From Burkholderia cepacia GG4 (GTDB lineage Bacteria; Pseudomonadota; Gammaproteobacteria; Burkholderiales; Burkholderiaceae), in the NCBI RefSeq assembly GCF_000292915.1, contig NC_018513.1, forward strand, positions 310,001-374,000: 64,000 nt of DNA, read 5' to 3'. Shown piece after piece: positions 7,222 to 15,790 of the stretch (position 1 is the stretch's first letter; each line of letters starts with the position of its first letter). The translations under genes were made by a program, and so were the position numbers. Under the pieces are notes generated by a model. That model made no database searches and was not told the origin of the DNA. It saw only the letters and a list, made by a program, of their open reading frames with translations.

Positions 7222-8835
7222 ATGTCGAACACCATGACTCACCGCCAGTCCGAACTGCTGCTGAATCGTCTCGAAGCGCTGAGCTCGGGCCCGACGCGGC
7301 AGCGTCTGCCCGACGGCCTGCGCGGCATCGAAAAGGAAAGCCTGCGCGTGACGCGCGACGGGATGATTGCGTTCACGCCGCATCCGCGCGCACTCGGTTC
7401 GGCCCTCACGCACCCGTCATTGACGACCGACTATTCCGAAGCGCTGATCGAACTGATCACGCCGGCGGAAGCGGACGCGTCGATCACGCTCGAACGTCTC
7501 GACGATCTGCACCGCTACGTGTATGCGTCGCTCGGCGACGAGATGCTGTGGAACGACTCGATGCCGGGCCTGCTGCCGGCCGACGACGACATTCCGATCG
7601 CCGACTACGGCACGTCGAACATCGGCCGCCTGAAGACGGTGTACCGGCGCGGCCTCGCGTATCGCTACGGCCGCACGATGCAGTGCATCGCCGGCATCCA
7701 CTACAACTACTCGCTGCACGAGGAAGTGTGGCGGCGCCTGCATGCGGATGAAGGCTCGACGGCCACGCTCGTCGATTACCAGTCGGAGCGCTATCTCGCG
7801 CAGATCCGCAACTTCCGCCGTCGCAGCTGGCTGCTGATGTACCTGTTCGGCGCATCGCCCGCGCTCGACGCGAAATTCCTGCGCGGCAAGCCGCACACGC
7901 TCGACGTGTTCGATGCCGATACGCTGTATCGCCCGTATGCGACGAGCCTGCGGATGAGCGACCTCGGCTACTCGAACACGACCGCGCAGGCCGCGCTGCA
8001 GGTCGACTACAACACGCTGTCCGGTTATCTGGATGCGCTGTCGAAGGCGGTGAGCGAGCCGTATCCGGCGTACGAGGCGATCGGTACGCATCGCGACGGC
8101 GAGTGGATCCAGATCAACACGAACGTGCTGCAGATCGAGAACGAGTTCTACTCGACGATCCGGCCGAAACGCGTCACGTATTCGGGCGAGCGGCCGCTGC
8201 ATGCGCTCGCGTCGCGCGGCGTGCAGTACATCGAAGTGCGCTGCCTCGACATCGATCCGTTCGAGCCGACCGGCATCGCGCTCGAGACCGCGCGTTTCAT
8301 CGATGCATTCCTGCTCGCGTGCGCACTCGACGAGAGCCCCGTGCTCGATTGCGACGCGTACAAGGAAGCGAATGCGAACTTCGGCAGCGTGACGATGGAA
8401 GGGCGCATGCCCGGACTCACGCTGACGCGCGACGGCCAGCCGGTTACGCTGCAGGCGTGGGCGGACGACCTGATGACCGATATCGAAACCGTCGGGCGCC
8501 GTCTCGACGAGATCCGCGGCGGCGACGAGCATGCGCGCGCGATCGCCGCGCAGCGCGAGAAGCTCGCCGATCCGGAGCGCACGCCGTCGGCGCGCGTGCT
8601 GCGCACGATGCGCGAGAACGGCCAGTCGTTCCTCGCGTTCGCGCGTGCACACAGCGAAGCGCATGCCGCGCATTTCCGTGCGAACCCGCCGTCGGCGGAG
8701 ACGATGCGCACCGAGCAAGCGCTCGCGGCAAAGTCGCTGGCCGAGCAGGCCGAGCTGGAAGCGAAGGAGGCCGGATCATTCGACGCGTTCGTCGCGGCCT
8801 ATCGTGCGTACACGCTGAACCGCTTCAGCGTCTGA
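7222..8835 (+). CDS. gshA: glutamate-cysteine ligase (proteobacterial type)
   Basis: The 537-residue product is comparable to E. coli GshA (518). It has the family signatures GLRGIEKESLRVT near residue 33-45, TTDYSEALIELITP (~72), FSYSLHEE-like HYNYSLHEEVW (~162) and RGVQYIEVRCLDIDPFEP (~333). It ligates glutamate to cysteine with ATP, the first and rate-limiting step of glutathione synthesis. It is a single-gene unit with a strong hairpin in its leader and no obvious Shine-Dalgarno; MTHRQ at 7234 is an alternative start. Confidence 0.96.
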   Translation: MSNTMTHRQSELLLNRLEALSSGPTRQRLPDGLRGIEKESLRVTRDGMIAFTPHPRALGSALTHPSLTTDYSEALIELITPAEADASITLERLDDLHRYVYASLGDEMLWNDSMPGLLPADDDIPIADYGTSNIGRLKTVYRRGLAYRYGRTMQCIAGIHYNYSLHEEVWRRLHADEGSTATLVDYQSERYLAQIRNFRRRSWLLMYLFGASPALDAKFLRGKPHTLDVFDADTLYRPYATSLRMSDLGYSNTTAQAALQVDYNTLSGYLDALSKAVSEPYPAYEAIGTHRDGEWIQINTNVLQIENEFYSTIRPKRVTYSGERPLHALASRGVQYIEVRCLDIDPFEPTGIALETARFIDAFLLACALDESPVLDCDAYKEANANFGSVTMEGRMPGLTLTRDGQPVTLQAWADDLMTDIETVGRRLDEIRGGDEHARAIAAQREKLADPERTPSARVLRTMRENGQSFLAFARAHSEAHAAHFRANPPSAETMRTEQALAAKSLAEQAELEAKEAGSFDAFVAAYRAYTLNRFSV

Positions 8836-8926
8836 CCGCCGCTGCCCGCCGTGTGTCGCGCGGCGGGTATGCCGGCAGCGGGGCGGGTCGTCGCGCGTTC
8901 ACGCGCCCGGCCCGCTCTCGCCCGCT

Positions 8927-9238
8927 TCAGTGAGGGGCGTACGTGTCGCGGTCGACCACGGGCGGCAATGCCGGCTTCCCTGATTCCACGTTTGCATGAC
9001 CGGCGCTGCCGTAGCCGGCCGTGTCGCCGCGCACCTGCGCGGCGCGCTGCATGATCGCCTGCATGTTTTGCGGAAAGTCGGGACTGCTCGCGAGGTTCGC
9101 CCGGTAGCCTGCCGCCTGCAGTTCCGAGAGTTCCTGGCGAACTTCCGCGCGCGTCAGCGTCGATTCGGCCTGGGCCTGGGCGGCGAACGCCGGGCCGATC
9201 AGCAGTATCGCGTACGCTGCAAGTTTCATCGCTTTCAT
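8927..9238 (-). CDS. DUF4148 secreted small protein
   Basis: The 103-residue product has a signal peptide (KAMKLAAYAILLIGPAFAAQAQA) followed by the hallmark DUF4148 opening, STLTRAEVRQELSELQAAGY. DUF4148 proteins are numerous in Burkholderia and function in the envelope is unknown; several paralogues usually coexist in a genome. It is convergent with gshA. The stop-to-stop interval holds a GC-rich hairpin (8845-8851 with 8861-8867). Confidence 0.88.
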   Translation of the reverse strand: MKAMKLAAYAILLIGPAFAAQAQAESTLTRAEVRQELSELQAAGYRANLASSPDFPQNMQAIMQRAAQVRGDTAGYGSAGHANVESGKPALPPVVDRDTYAPH

Positions 9239-9758
9239 CGTGTTTGCTCCGTGAGGTTCCGGAGCCGCGCCTTCGTCGGTGCGGGCGGAATCGATGCAGC
9301 CAGTCTAGGCTTCGGATGCCAAACGAAACACCCCGCTTGCCGTCAGTCACCTTTGTCGGCTGAGCAACATTGCGCCCGCGGCTTCCTGGCGCGCGGGTCA
9401 GCGGGGCGCCAGCCGCGGTTCATCGCTCGGCGGATGGCGTGTATCGGAGCCATGCGCATCGGGCTTGTCCCCCTTGTACAAGCGCGACGCGCCTCCTAAC
9501 CTTTTTTAAGCGACCGATCGGTCGGCGCTGCGGTGTGGTTGCATGCGCAAGCGTCGAGCAGGTGTCGAGGTCGTGGAGCGAAGGTTTTGAACGGGACCGG
9601 GGCGTGCGTAGGCGCTTAAGCGCCAACAGCCTTGCATGGGGTGCGACCAGGCGCTGAAGCGCCAACCCCCAACGACCTCCGGCCGACCGCGAAGCATGGG
9701 ATTGGAGTCAGCACTAAAGCGCTTCAGCGCAAACTCCGATGCCGACAACGGAGACACG
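9239..9758. repeat. intergenic region with clustered GGCGCTnAAGCGCC palindromes
   Basis: This 520-base gap upstream of the lactate permease has no convincing gene. It holds three related palindromes: GGCGCTTAAGCGCC at 9611-9624 (perfect), GGCGCTGAAGCGCC at 9650-9663 and AAGCGCTTCAGCGC at 9717-9730. GCATGGG recurs between them (9634-9640 and 9693-9699). A separate perfect 14-bp palindrome, CGACCGATCGGTCG, lies at 9511-9524, the type of site TetR-like repressors use. The cluster could be REP-like intergenic repeats or operators for the permease gene. Confidence 0.6.
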
Positions 9759-11399
9759 ATGAATCCCACCGCAGCCCTGCCGCCCGGCATCCTGTTCGCG
9801 CAGCCGTTGACGCCCGTCGCCAACTCGCTGTTCCTGTCGTTCCTCGTCGCGGTGATCCCGATCGCGGTCGCGCTGATCGCGCTGGGCGTGCTGCGCCGCC
9901 CTGCATGGCAGGCGTCGCTGGCCGGGCTCGTCACCGGCCTCGCGGTCGCGATCGGCGCATGGGGCATGCCGGCCGGCCTCGCGTTCAACGCGGTCGGCGC
10001 CGGCATGGCGCTCGCGGTCGTGCCGGTGATGTGGATCGTCTTCAATGCCCTGCTGCTGTACAACATCGCGGTGAAGTCGGGCCGCTTCGACCAGTTCCGG
10101 CAGTGGATGCTCGACAACCTGCCCGACGACCGCCGCCTCGTGCTGCTCGTCGTCGCGTTCTCGTTCGGCTGCCTGCTCGAAGGGATCTCCGGCTTCGGCA
10201 CGCCGGTCGCGATCACCAGCGCGCTGCTGATCGCGCTCGGCTTCCCCGCGCTCGAAGCGCTCACCTACACGCTGCTGTTCAACACGGCGCCGGTCGCGTT
10301 CGGCGCGCTCGGCGTGCCGATCACCGTGCTCGGCGCGGTCACGTCGCTACCGCCGGCGACGCTCGGCGCGATGGTCGGCCGCCAACTGCCGTTCTTCGCG
10401 CTGCTGCTGCCGTTCTACGTGGTCGGCGCGTACGGCGGCCTGCGCTCGATTGCGAAACTGTGGCCCGCGCTGCTCGTGTCGGGCGGCAGCTTCGCGATCG
10501 CGCAGTTCGTCACGTCGAACTTCCTCGGCTACCAGCTCACCGACGTGCTGTCGTCGCTCACGTCGCTGATCGTCACGATCGGCTTCCTGCAAGTGTGGAA
10601 ACCGCAGCCCGATCCGCAGTACGCACTCGCGCGCAGCGTGCCCGCCACGGCCGGCGCCGCGCGCGCGGGCTTCGGCGGCTGGCTGCCGTGGCTCGTCGTA
10701 TCGGTGATCGTGATCGTCTGGGTGCACGCGAACATCGCGGCGATCGGCGACGTCAAGATCAAGTGGCCGGGCCTGCACAACACGGTGTTCGTGTCGCTGT
10801 ACCACAAGCCGTACGCGGCGATCTGGGACTTCCAGCCGCTCGGCACCGGCACCGCGATCCTCGTGTCGGCGATCATCACGGCCGTGCTGACGCGCACCGG
10901 CGTCGGCGCGTTCTTCGAATGCGTGGTCAAGACGTGGCGGCAAACATGGATCGCGATCGTCACGGTGATGATGATCGTCGGGCTCGCGTATCTGCTGAAC
11001 TATTCGGGGATCAGCTACACGCTCGGCACCGGCGTCGCGTCGACCGGCGCGTTGTTCCCGCTGGTGTCGGCGTCGCTCGGCTGGATCGCGGTGTTCCTGT
11101 CCGGCAGCGACACGTCCGGCAATGCGCTGTTCGGCAACCTGCAGGTCGTCGCCGCCCGGCAGCTCGGCCTCGATCCGGTGCTGATGGCCGCGACCAATTC
11201 GTCGGGCGGCGTGATGGGCAAGATGATCTCGCCGCAGAACATCGCAACGGGCGTGTCGACGACCGACCTGAAGGGGCAGGAGGGCGTCGTGTTCGCGCGC
11301 ACCTTCTGGCACAGCGTGATCCTCACGCTGCTGCTCGGCGTGCTCGTGTTCCTGCAGCAGCACGTGTTGACGTGGATGATTCCCGCGCTGCCGAAGTAA
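9759..11399 (+). CDS. lldP: L-lactate/glycolate permease family transporter
   Basis: The 546-residue polytopic membrane protein matches the LldP/LctP family in length (E. coli LldP 551) and in motifs: CLLEGISGFGTPVAITSALL (~130), FNTAPVAFGALGVPITVLG (~165) and the C-terminal FLSGSDTSGNALFGNLQ ... TNSSGGVMGKMISPQNIATG. It imports lactate with protons across the inner membrane. ATG 9759 follows ACGGAGACACG; the upstream in-frame extension is the repeat region and is unlikely to be coding. No lactate dehydrogenase genes adjoin it. Confidence 0.92.
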   Translation: MNPTAALPPGILFAQPLTPVANSLFLSFLVAVIPIAVALIALGVLRRPAWQASLAGLVTGLAVAIGAWGMPAGLAFNAVGAGMALAVVPVMWIVFNALLLYNIAVKSGRFDQFRQWMLDNLPDDRRLVLLVVAFSFGCLLEGISGFGTPVAITSALLIALGFPALEALTYTLLFNTAPVAFGALGVPITVLGAVTSLPPATLGAMVGRQLPFFALLLPFYVVGAYGGLRSIAKLWPALLVSGGSFAIAQFVTSNFLGYQLTDVLSSLTSLIVTIGFLQVWKPQPDPQYALARSVPATAGAARAGFGGWLPWLVVSVIVIVWVHANIAAIGDVKIKWPGLHNTVFVSLYHKPYAAIWDFQPLGTGTAILVSAIITAVLTRTGVGAFFECVVKTWRQTWIAIVTVMMIVGLAYLLNYSGISYTLGTGVASTGALFPLVSASLGWIAVFLSGSDTSGNALFGNLQVVAARQLGLDPVLMAATNSSGGVMGKMISPQNIATGVSTTDLKGQEGVVFARTFWHSVILTLLLGVLVFLQQHVLTWMIPALPK

Positions 11400-11510
11400 C
11401 GCGTGGCGGGATGCGAGAAGGACGGCGCGAGGAAAGCAACGACGGACGGTGCGGGAAAAGCGCCGGGAACACCGCCGGGAAATGCGCGAAACCGGTGAGC
11501 GCGCGGCGGC

Positions 11511-12410
11511 TCAGCGCGCGTTCACCTGCCGCATCGCGTCGCTCGCAGCGTGCTGCGCCGGCAGGATGCACGCGAGGAACGCATCGATCGCCGGGCTCTG
11601 GCGGCGCGCCTTCAGGTAGTACACGTATTCGTCGATCGTCGTGTCGACGCCGCGCAGCGCGAGGACGCGCAGGTCCGGATGACGCTCGGCCTCGCCGCGC
11701 GGAAAGAGGCTGCCGCCGACCCCATGCAGGATCGCCTCGCGAATCGCTTCGCGACTGCCGATCTCGGCGACCGACGTGGCCGCGACGCCGGCCGCTGCGA
11801 GGATCGTCTCCGTACAGCGGCGCGTGACCGAGCCTTCCTCGCGGATCAGCAGCCGCACGTCGGCGAGCTGCGCGGCATCGATCGCATCGAAGCGCGCGAG
11901 CGGATGGTCGCGATGCACGACGAGCACGAGCGGATCGGTCGAGATCACCTTGCGTTCGAGGCCGTCCGCGTCATTGCGCTGCGACGACACCGCGAGGTCG
12001 ATGCGGAATTCATGCAGCGCCTGCAGGATCTCCTCGGAATTGCCGATCCGGCACGTGAGTGCGATCGACGGATGCGCATGCGAGAAGCGGCCGACCGCGT
12101 CCATGATGTAGTACGGCCCCGTTGCGCCGATCCGCAGGTGTCCTTCGAACAGGCCGCCGACGTTGCGCAGCATGATGTCGGCCTGCGCCTCGAGCGCGAT
12201 CATCTTCTCGACCAGCGGTAGCAGCTCGATGCCGGTCTCGGTGACCTCGAGCTTGCGGCCGCTGCGATAGAACAGCTCGACGCCGTACAGCTGCTCGACC
12301 TGCCGGATTTGCGCGGCGATCGTCGGCTGGCTGACGCCCAGGTGGCGCGCGGCGCGCGTGATGCTGCCCTGCCGGACGGTCGCGTGGAACGCCTTCAGCT
12401 GATCGAACAC
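11511..12410 (-). CDS. LysR regulator, aminoethylphosphonate-associated type
   Basis: The 299-residue protein has an N-terminal LysR HTH (FHATVRQGSITRAARHLGVS, residues ~8-27) and a substrate-binding domain containing GATGPYYIMDAVGRF, CRIGNSEEILQAL and EIGSREAIREAILHGVG. These segments match what I know of the LysR subfamily associated with AEP catabolism (TIGR03339-like). A GTG start at 12410 follows a GGGGAG stretch. Its place just left of the phospholipase C and phn genes supports a role in phosphonate or phosphorus control, though its neighbour on the left is the convergent lactate permease. Confidence 0.82.
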   Translation of the reverse strand: MFDQLKAFHATVRQGSITRAARHLGVSQPTIAAQIRQVEQLYGVELFYRSGRKLEVTETGIELLPLVEKMIALEAQADIMLRNVGGLFEGHLRIGATGPYYIMDAVGRFSHAHPSIALTCRIGNSEEILQALHEFRIDLAVSSQRNDADGLERKVISTDPLVLVVHRDHPLARFDAIDAAQLADVRLLIREEGSVTRRCTETILAAAGVAATSVAEIGSREAIREAILHGVGGSLFPRGEAERHPDLRVLALRGVDTTIDEYVYYLKARRQSPAIDAFLACILPAQHAASDAMRQVNAR

Positions 12411-12638
12411 GACTCGGCTTCTCCCCCTCTTGATCGCGCGTCAGCATAGCGCACGCGTGTGTCGGCCGGATGAAAGGCGCGTCGTGCGCCGCTTCGAAAA
12501 AAAGCTGGGGGTGGCCACAAGAAACCTGCTGGAACCGGTCACGGCCGGGACATGCCGGTGCGGACTAATAACGGCCATGCACCGACCGCCGGCCCCGCTC
12601 GACCGGCGCCACTCTTACCGACCCACAGGATCCTCTTC

Positions 12639-14810
12639 ATGTCCGCCACCAATCGACGCGATTTCCTGCGCCTCGCCGCCCAGTCGGCCGGCGCGATGGC
12701 CGCCTACGCCGGCTTCCCGCCCGCGATCCGCAACGCGCTGGCCATGCCGGCCGCGTATCGCACCGGCACGATCCGCGACGTCGAACACGTCGTGATCTTC
12801 ATGCAGGAAAACCGCTCGTTCGACCATTACTTCGGCGGGCTGCGCGGCGTGCGCGGCTTCAACGACCCGCGTCCGCACCTGCTGCCGAGCGGCGCGCCGG
12901 TGTGGCAGCAGCCGCCGGCGTCGGTGTTCACCAAGCACTACCATTCGCGCGGGCTCGATCCGGCGGCGCCGTACGTGCTGCCGTTCTACCTCGACCCGAA
13001 GCAGACGACCGAATTCCAGCCGGGCACCAACCACGGCTGGAGCAGCGGCCACCTGTCCTGGAACAACGGCCAGTGGGACCAGTGGGTGAACCAGAAGCAG
13101 GACGTGCTGACGATGGGCTATCTGAAGCGCCAGGACCTCACGTACCACTATGCGCTGGCCGACGCGTTCACGATCTGCGATTCGTACTTCTGCTCCGCGC
13201 ACGCCGATACCGCACCGAACCGCATCTACCTGTGGACCGGCACGGTCGACCCGCGCAACATCTACGGCAGCCCGCCGAACGGCCCGGGCATCGGCGAGCG
13301 CGACGACGTGAACGGCTACACGTGGACGACCTACGCCGAACGCCTCGAAAACGCGAAGGTCAGCTGGAAGGTGTACCAGGGCGGCACGGGTATCCCGGGC
13401 GACCCGACCGACAACTACACCGACAACTCGCTGATGTTCTTCAAGAAGTTCCAGGTGAAGGAAGGCGCGAGCGGCCCGCTGGTCGACAAGGGCGCATCGG
13501 ACCACACGCTCGCCGAGCTGAAGGCCGACGTGCAGGCGAACCGGCTGCCGCAGGTGTCGTGGATCGTGTCGCCGTACAAGTACAGCGAGCACCCGCAGGC
13601 GTCGCCGACCGACGGCGCGTTCTACATCAACATGGTGCTCGAGGCGCTGACGTCGAACCCCGAGGTGTGGGCGAAGACGGTGTTCATCCTCAATTACGAC
13701 GAGAACGACGGGCTGTTCGACCACGTCGTGCCGCCGGTGCCGCCGGTGACGAGCGGGGTGGGCGGCCAGGGCATCGTGTCGTCGAACCTGCTGTCGAACC
13801 TCGGCGACGAACTGCTCGACCTGAACAAGTACCCGGGCGAGATGAGCCCGCTGGTGCCGGGTGCGGACCCGGGCGGGATCCAGCCGATCGGCCTCGGGCC
13901 GCGCGTGCCGCTGATCATCATCTCGCCGTGGACGAAGGGCGGTTGGGTCTGCTCGGAGACGTTCGACCATACGTCGGTGCTGCGTTTCCTCGAGGCGCGC
14001 TTCGGCGTGATGGAGCCGAACATCAGCGCGTGGCGCCGGTCGATCTGCGGCGACCTCACGTCGGCGTTCGATTTCTCCGCGCGACCCGATACGCGCACGG
14101 TGAGCTTCACGGTGCCGCAGCACATCGCCACGGCCGGCCAGGCGTACCAGGTGCCCGCGCAGCAGTCGATGCCGGCTCAGGAGCCGGGCACGCGTCCGGC
14201 ACGCGCGCTGCCGTACGAGCTGTTCGTGCATGCTCGCGTGAACGGCCGCGACGACAGCGTGTCGCTCGATTTCGCGAACTCGGGCGACGCGGGCGCCGCG
14301 TTCTACGTGTACGACCGTCGTAACCCGGCGACGCCGCCGCGCCGCTATGCGGTGTCGTCGCACGACCGCTTCGCCGATACCTGGAGCACGGCGGCCGCGC
14401 GCGGCGACTACCATCTCGCCGCCTACGGCCCGAACGGCTATCTGTGCGAATTCCAGGGCAACACGCGGCTCGCCGCGGACGGCAGCCACGCGAACCCGGA
14501 AGCGAAGATCGGCTACGACGTGCGCAACCGCCACGTGTACCTGCAACTGCGCAACAGCGGCCGCGCGGCGTGCCGCGTGGTCGTCGACAACGCGTACAGC
14601 CATGCGCATGCGCGGACCTACACGCTGGAGCCGGGCGAACGCATCGAGGATCACTTCGAGCTGTCGTCGAGCCACGGCTGGTACGATCTGACGATCACCG
14701 CGACGACGCTGCGCGGCGGCGACGACAAGGTCGTGCGCCGCTTCGCGGGCCACGTCGAGACGGGCCGGCCGAGCCAGAGCGATCCGGGGCCGGTGAAGCA
14801 GACGGCCTGA
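12639..14810 (+). CDS. plcN: phosphocholine-specific phospholipase C, Tat-exported
   Basis: The 723-residue product starts with a twin-arginine signal (NRRDFLRLAA, residues 5-14) and has the acid-phosphatase-like PLC core: HVVIFMQENRSFDHYFG near residue 50, NHGW(S) and HADTAPNR further on, NYDENDGLFDHV (~352) and SETFDHTSVLRFLEARFG (~448). Two C-terminal DUF756-type repeats follow (~550-715). It hydrolyses phosphatidylcholine-like lipids outside the cytoplasm, releasing phosphocholine as a P, C and N source and acting as a virulence factor in relatives. PlcN rather than haemolytic PlcH is a best guess. Confidence 0.9.
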   Translation: MSATNRRDFLRLAAQSAGAMAAYAGFPPAIRNALAMPAAYRTGTIRDVEHVVIFMQENRSFDHYFGGLRGVRGFNDPRPHLLPSGAPVWQQPPASVFTKHYHSRGLDPAAPYVLPFYLDPKQTTEFQPGTNHGWSSGHLSWNNGQWDQWVNQKQDVLTMGYLKRQDLTYHYALADAFTICDSYFCSAHADTAPNRIYLWTGTVDPRNIYGSPPNGPGIGERDDVNGYTWTTYAERLENAKVSWKVYQGGTGIPGDPTDNYTDNSLMFFKKFQVKEGASGPLVDKGASDHTLAELKADVQANRLPQVSWIVSPYKYSEHPQASPTDGAFYINMVLEALTSNPEVWAKTVFILNYDENDGLFDHVVPPVPPVTSGVGGQGIVSSNLLSNLGDELLDLNKYPGEMSPLVPGADPGGIQPIGLGPRVPLIIISPWTKGGWVCSETFDHTSVLRFLEARFGVMEPNISAWRRSICGDLTSAFDFSARPDTRTVSFTVPQHIATAGQAYQVPAQQSMPAQEPGTRPARALPYELFVHARVNGRDDSVSLDFANSGDAGAAFYVYDRRNPATPPRRYAVSSHDRFADTWSTAAARGDYHLAAYGPNGYLCEFQGNTRLAADGSHANPEAKIGYDVRNRHVYLQLRNSGRAACRVVVDNAYSHAHARTYTLEPGERIEDHFELSSSHGWYDLTITATTLRGGDDKVVRRFAGHVETGRPSQSDPGPVKQTA

Positions 14811-14825
14811 CGGCGGGCCTGCATC

Positions 14826-14866
14826 GCACGGCCGGCGTGCTCACGCCGGCCGTGCGACTGGTTTTT
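14826..14866 (+). terminator. intrinsic terminator of plcN
   Basis: A perfect 13-bp stem (14826-14838 with 14843-14855, 4-nt loop) is followed by GACTGGTTTTT. It isolates plcN from the phnR promoter immediately downstream. Confidence 0.75.
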
Positions 14867-14881
14867 GGAAACTGAAAACTG

Positions 14882-14910
14882 TTGACAATATTCCGGGCCG
14901 AGGATATATA
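14882..14910 (+). promoter_or_regulatory. consensus-like promoter of phnR with overlapping operator motif
   Basis: TTGACA (14882-14887), a 17-bp spacer and TATATA (14905-14910) form a near-consensus sigma-70 promoter about 60 nt before the ATG. The 10-mer TGTTGACAAT (14880-14889) overlapping the -35 recurs exactly at 22561-22570 between phnS and phnA, suggesting a shared regulator site. Confidence 0.72.
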
Positions 14911-14970
14911 AGGATCATTCGCCGATATGGCGCCCTCGTTTTCATCCGCAGCTACGCTGCTTGCCCGACC

Positions 14971-15699
14971 ATGACAGCCCCGAACGCGCTCAACGCCATC
15001 GAACTCCTGCAAAGCCAGTCGCTCGCGATGATTGTCCAGGACATGCTCGAGCGCGCGATCGTGTCCGGCGAATACGCACCGGGTGAGAAACTCAACGAAG
15101 TCGATATCGCGACCAAGCTGAACGTGTCGCGCGGCCCCGTGCGGGAAGCGTTCCGCGCGCTCGAGCAGGCCGGGCTGCTGCGCAACGAGAAGAACCGCGG
15201 CGTGACGGTGCGGGTCGTGCCGCTGCGCGAGGCCGAGGAGATCTACGAAGTGCGCGCGATGCTCGACGAGTCGGTCGCGCGCGCGCTCGCGAAGCGCATT
15301 TCGCCCGACACGCTGAAGGTGCTGAAGGGCATCATCCAGTCGATGAAGGACGCGGCGAAGACGCACGATGTCACGCGCTACACCGAGCTGAACGTGCAGT
15401 TCCACGACGCGATGGTGGTCGGCGTCGGCAATACGCACCTCACCGACACCTATCGCCGGCTGGTGCGTCAGCTCGGGCTGCTGCGCCAGGCGGCGATCGA
15501 GGCCGAGGAGGACGCGATCGCCGTGTCGGCGGCCGAGCACGACAAGATCGTGCAGGCGCTTGCCAGCGGCGACGAGGAGAAGGCCGTCGCGCTCGTGCGC
15601 GAGCACGTCACGCATGGTCTCGCACGGATGCGTCGCACGCACGAGCAGGGGCTGCCCGCGACGGGCAAGGCGGCGCGGGAGAAAACCGCGCGCGTGTGA
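14971..15699 (+). CDS. phnR: GntR-family phosphonate utilization regulator
   Basis: The 242-residue protein has a GntR winged HTH (residues ~15-85: EKLNEVDIATKLNVSRGPVR, then FRALEQAGLLRNEKNRGVTV) and an FCD ligand domain with the metal/ligand set ELNVQFHDAM ... EHDKIVQAL ... EHVTHG. This is the FadR/VanR subgroup. Regulators of this type (PhnR) accompany AEP genes, and it lies convergent to the phn operon and 7.7 kb from the divergent phnS/phnA promoters that carry the same operator-like 10-mer as its own promoter. No Shine-Dalgarno is evident. Confidence 0.88.
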   Translation: MTAPNALNAIELLQSQSLAMIVQDMLERAIVSGEYAPGEKLNEVDIATKLNVSRGPVREAFRALEQAGLLRNEKNRGVTVRVVPLREAEEIYEVRAMLDESVARALAKRISPDTLKVLKGIIQSMKDAAKTHDVTRYTELNVQFHDAMVVGVGNTHLTDTYRRLVRQLGLLRQAAIEAEEDAIAVSAAEHDKIVQALASGDEEKAVALVREHVTHGLARMRRTHEQGLPATGKAAREKTARV

Positions 15700-15736
15700 G
15701 CACCGGCAGCGCCCGCGCGGGCTGCTACGCAAACGC

Positions 15737-15764
15737 AAAGGGACGCTTCGCAGCGTCCCTTTTT
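15737..15764. terminator. bidirectional terminator between phnR and the FAD oxidoreductase
   Basis: An 11-bp perfect stem (15737-15747 with 15752-15762, loop TCGC) has U-rich flanks usable on the plus strand (CCCTTTTTCG) and A-rich bases on the other side. It sits between two convergent genes. Confidence 0.78.
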
Positions 15765-15790
15765 CGTTGCGTCTTCCGGTCAACGCATCG

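Noticed and set aside
9632..11827. 731-codon plus-strand frame overlapping the lactate permease
   Set aside because: Same strand but other frame than lldP; composition is Arg/Ala-rich nonsense, whereas the lldP frame has full family motifs.
12615..14753. 712-codon minus-strand frame opposite plcN
   Set aside because: Antisense shadow; Arg/Val/His-rich with no domain.
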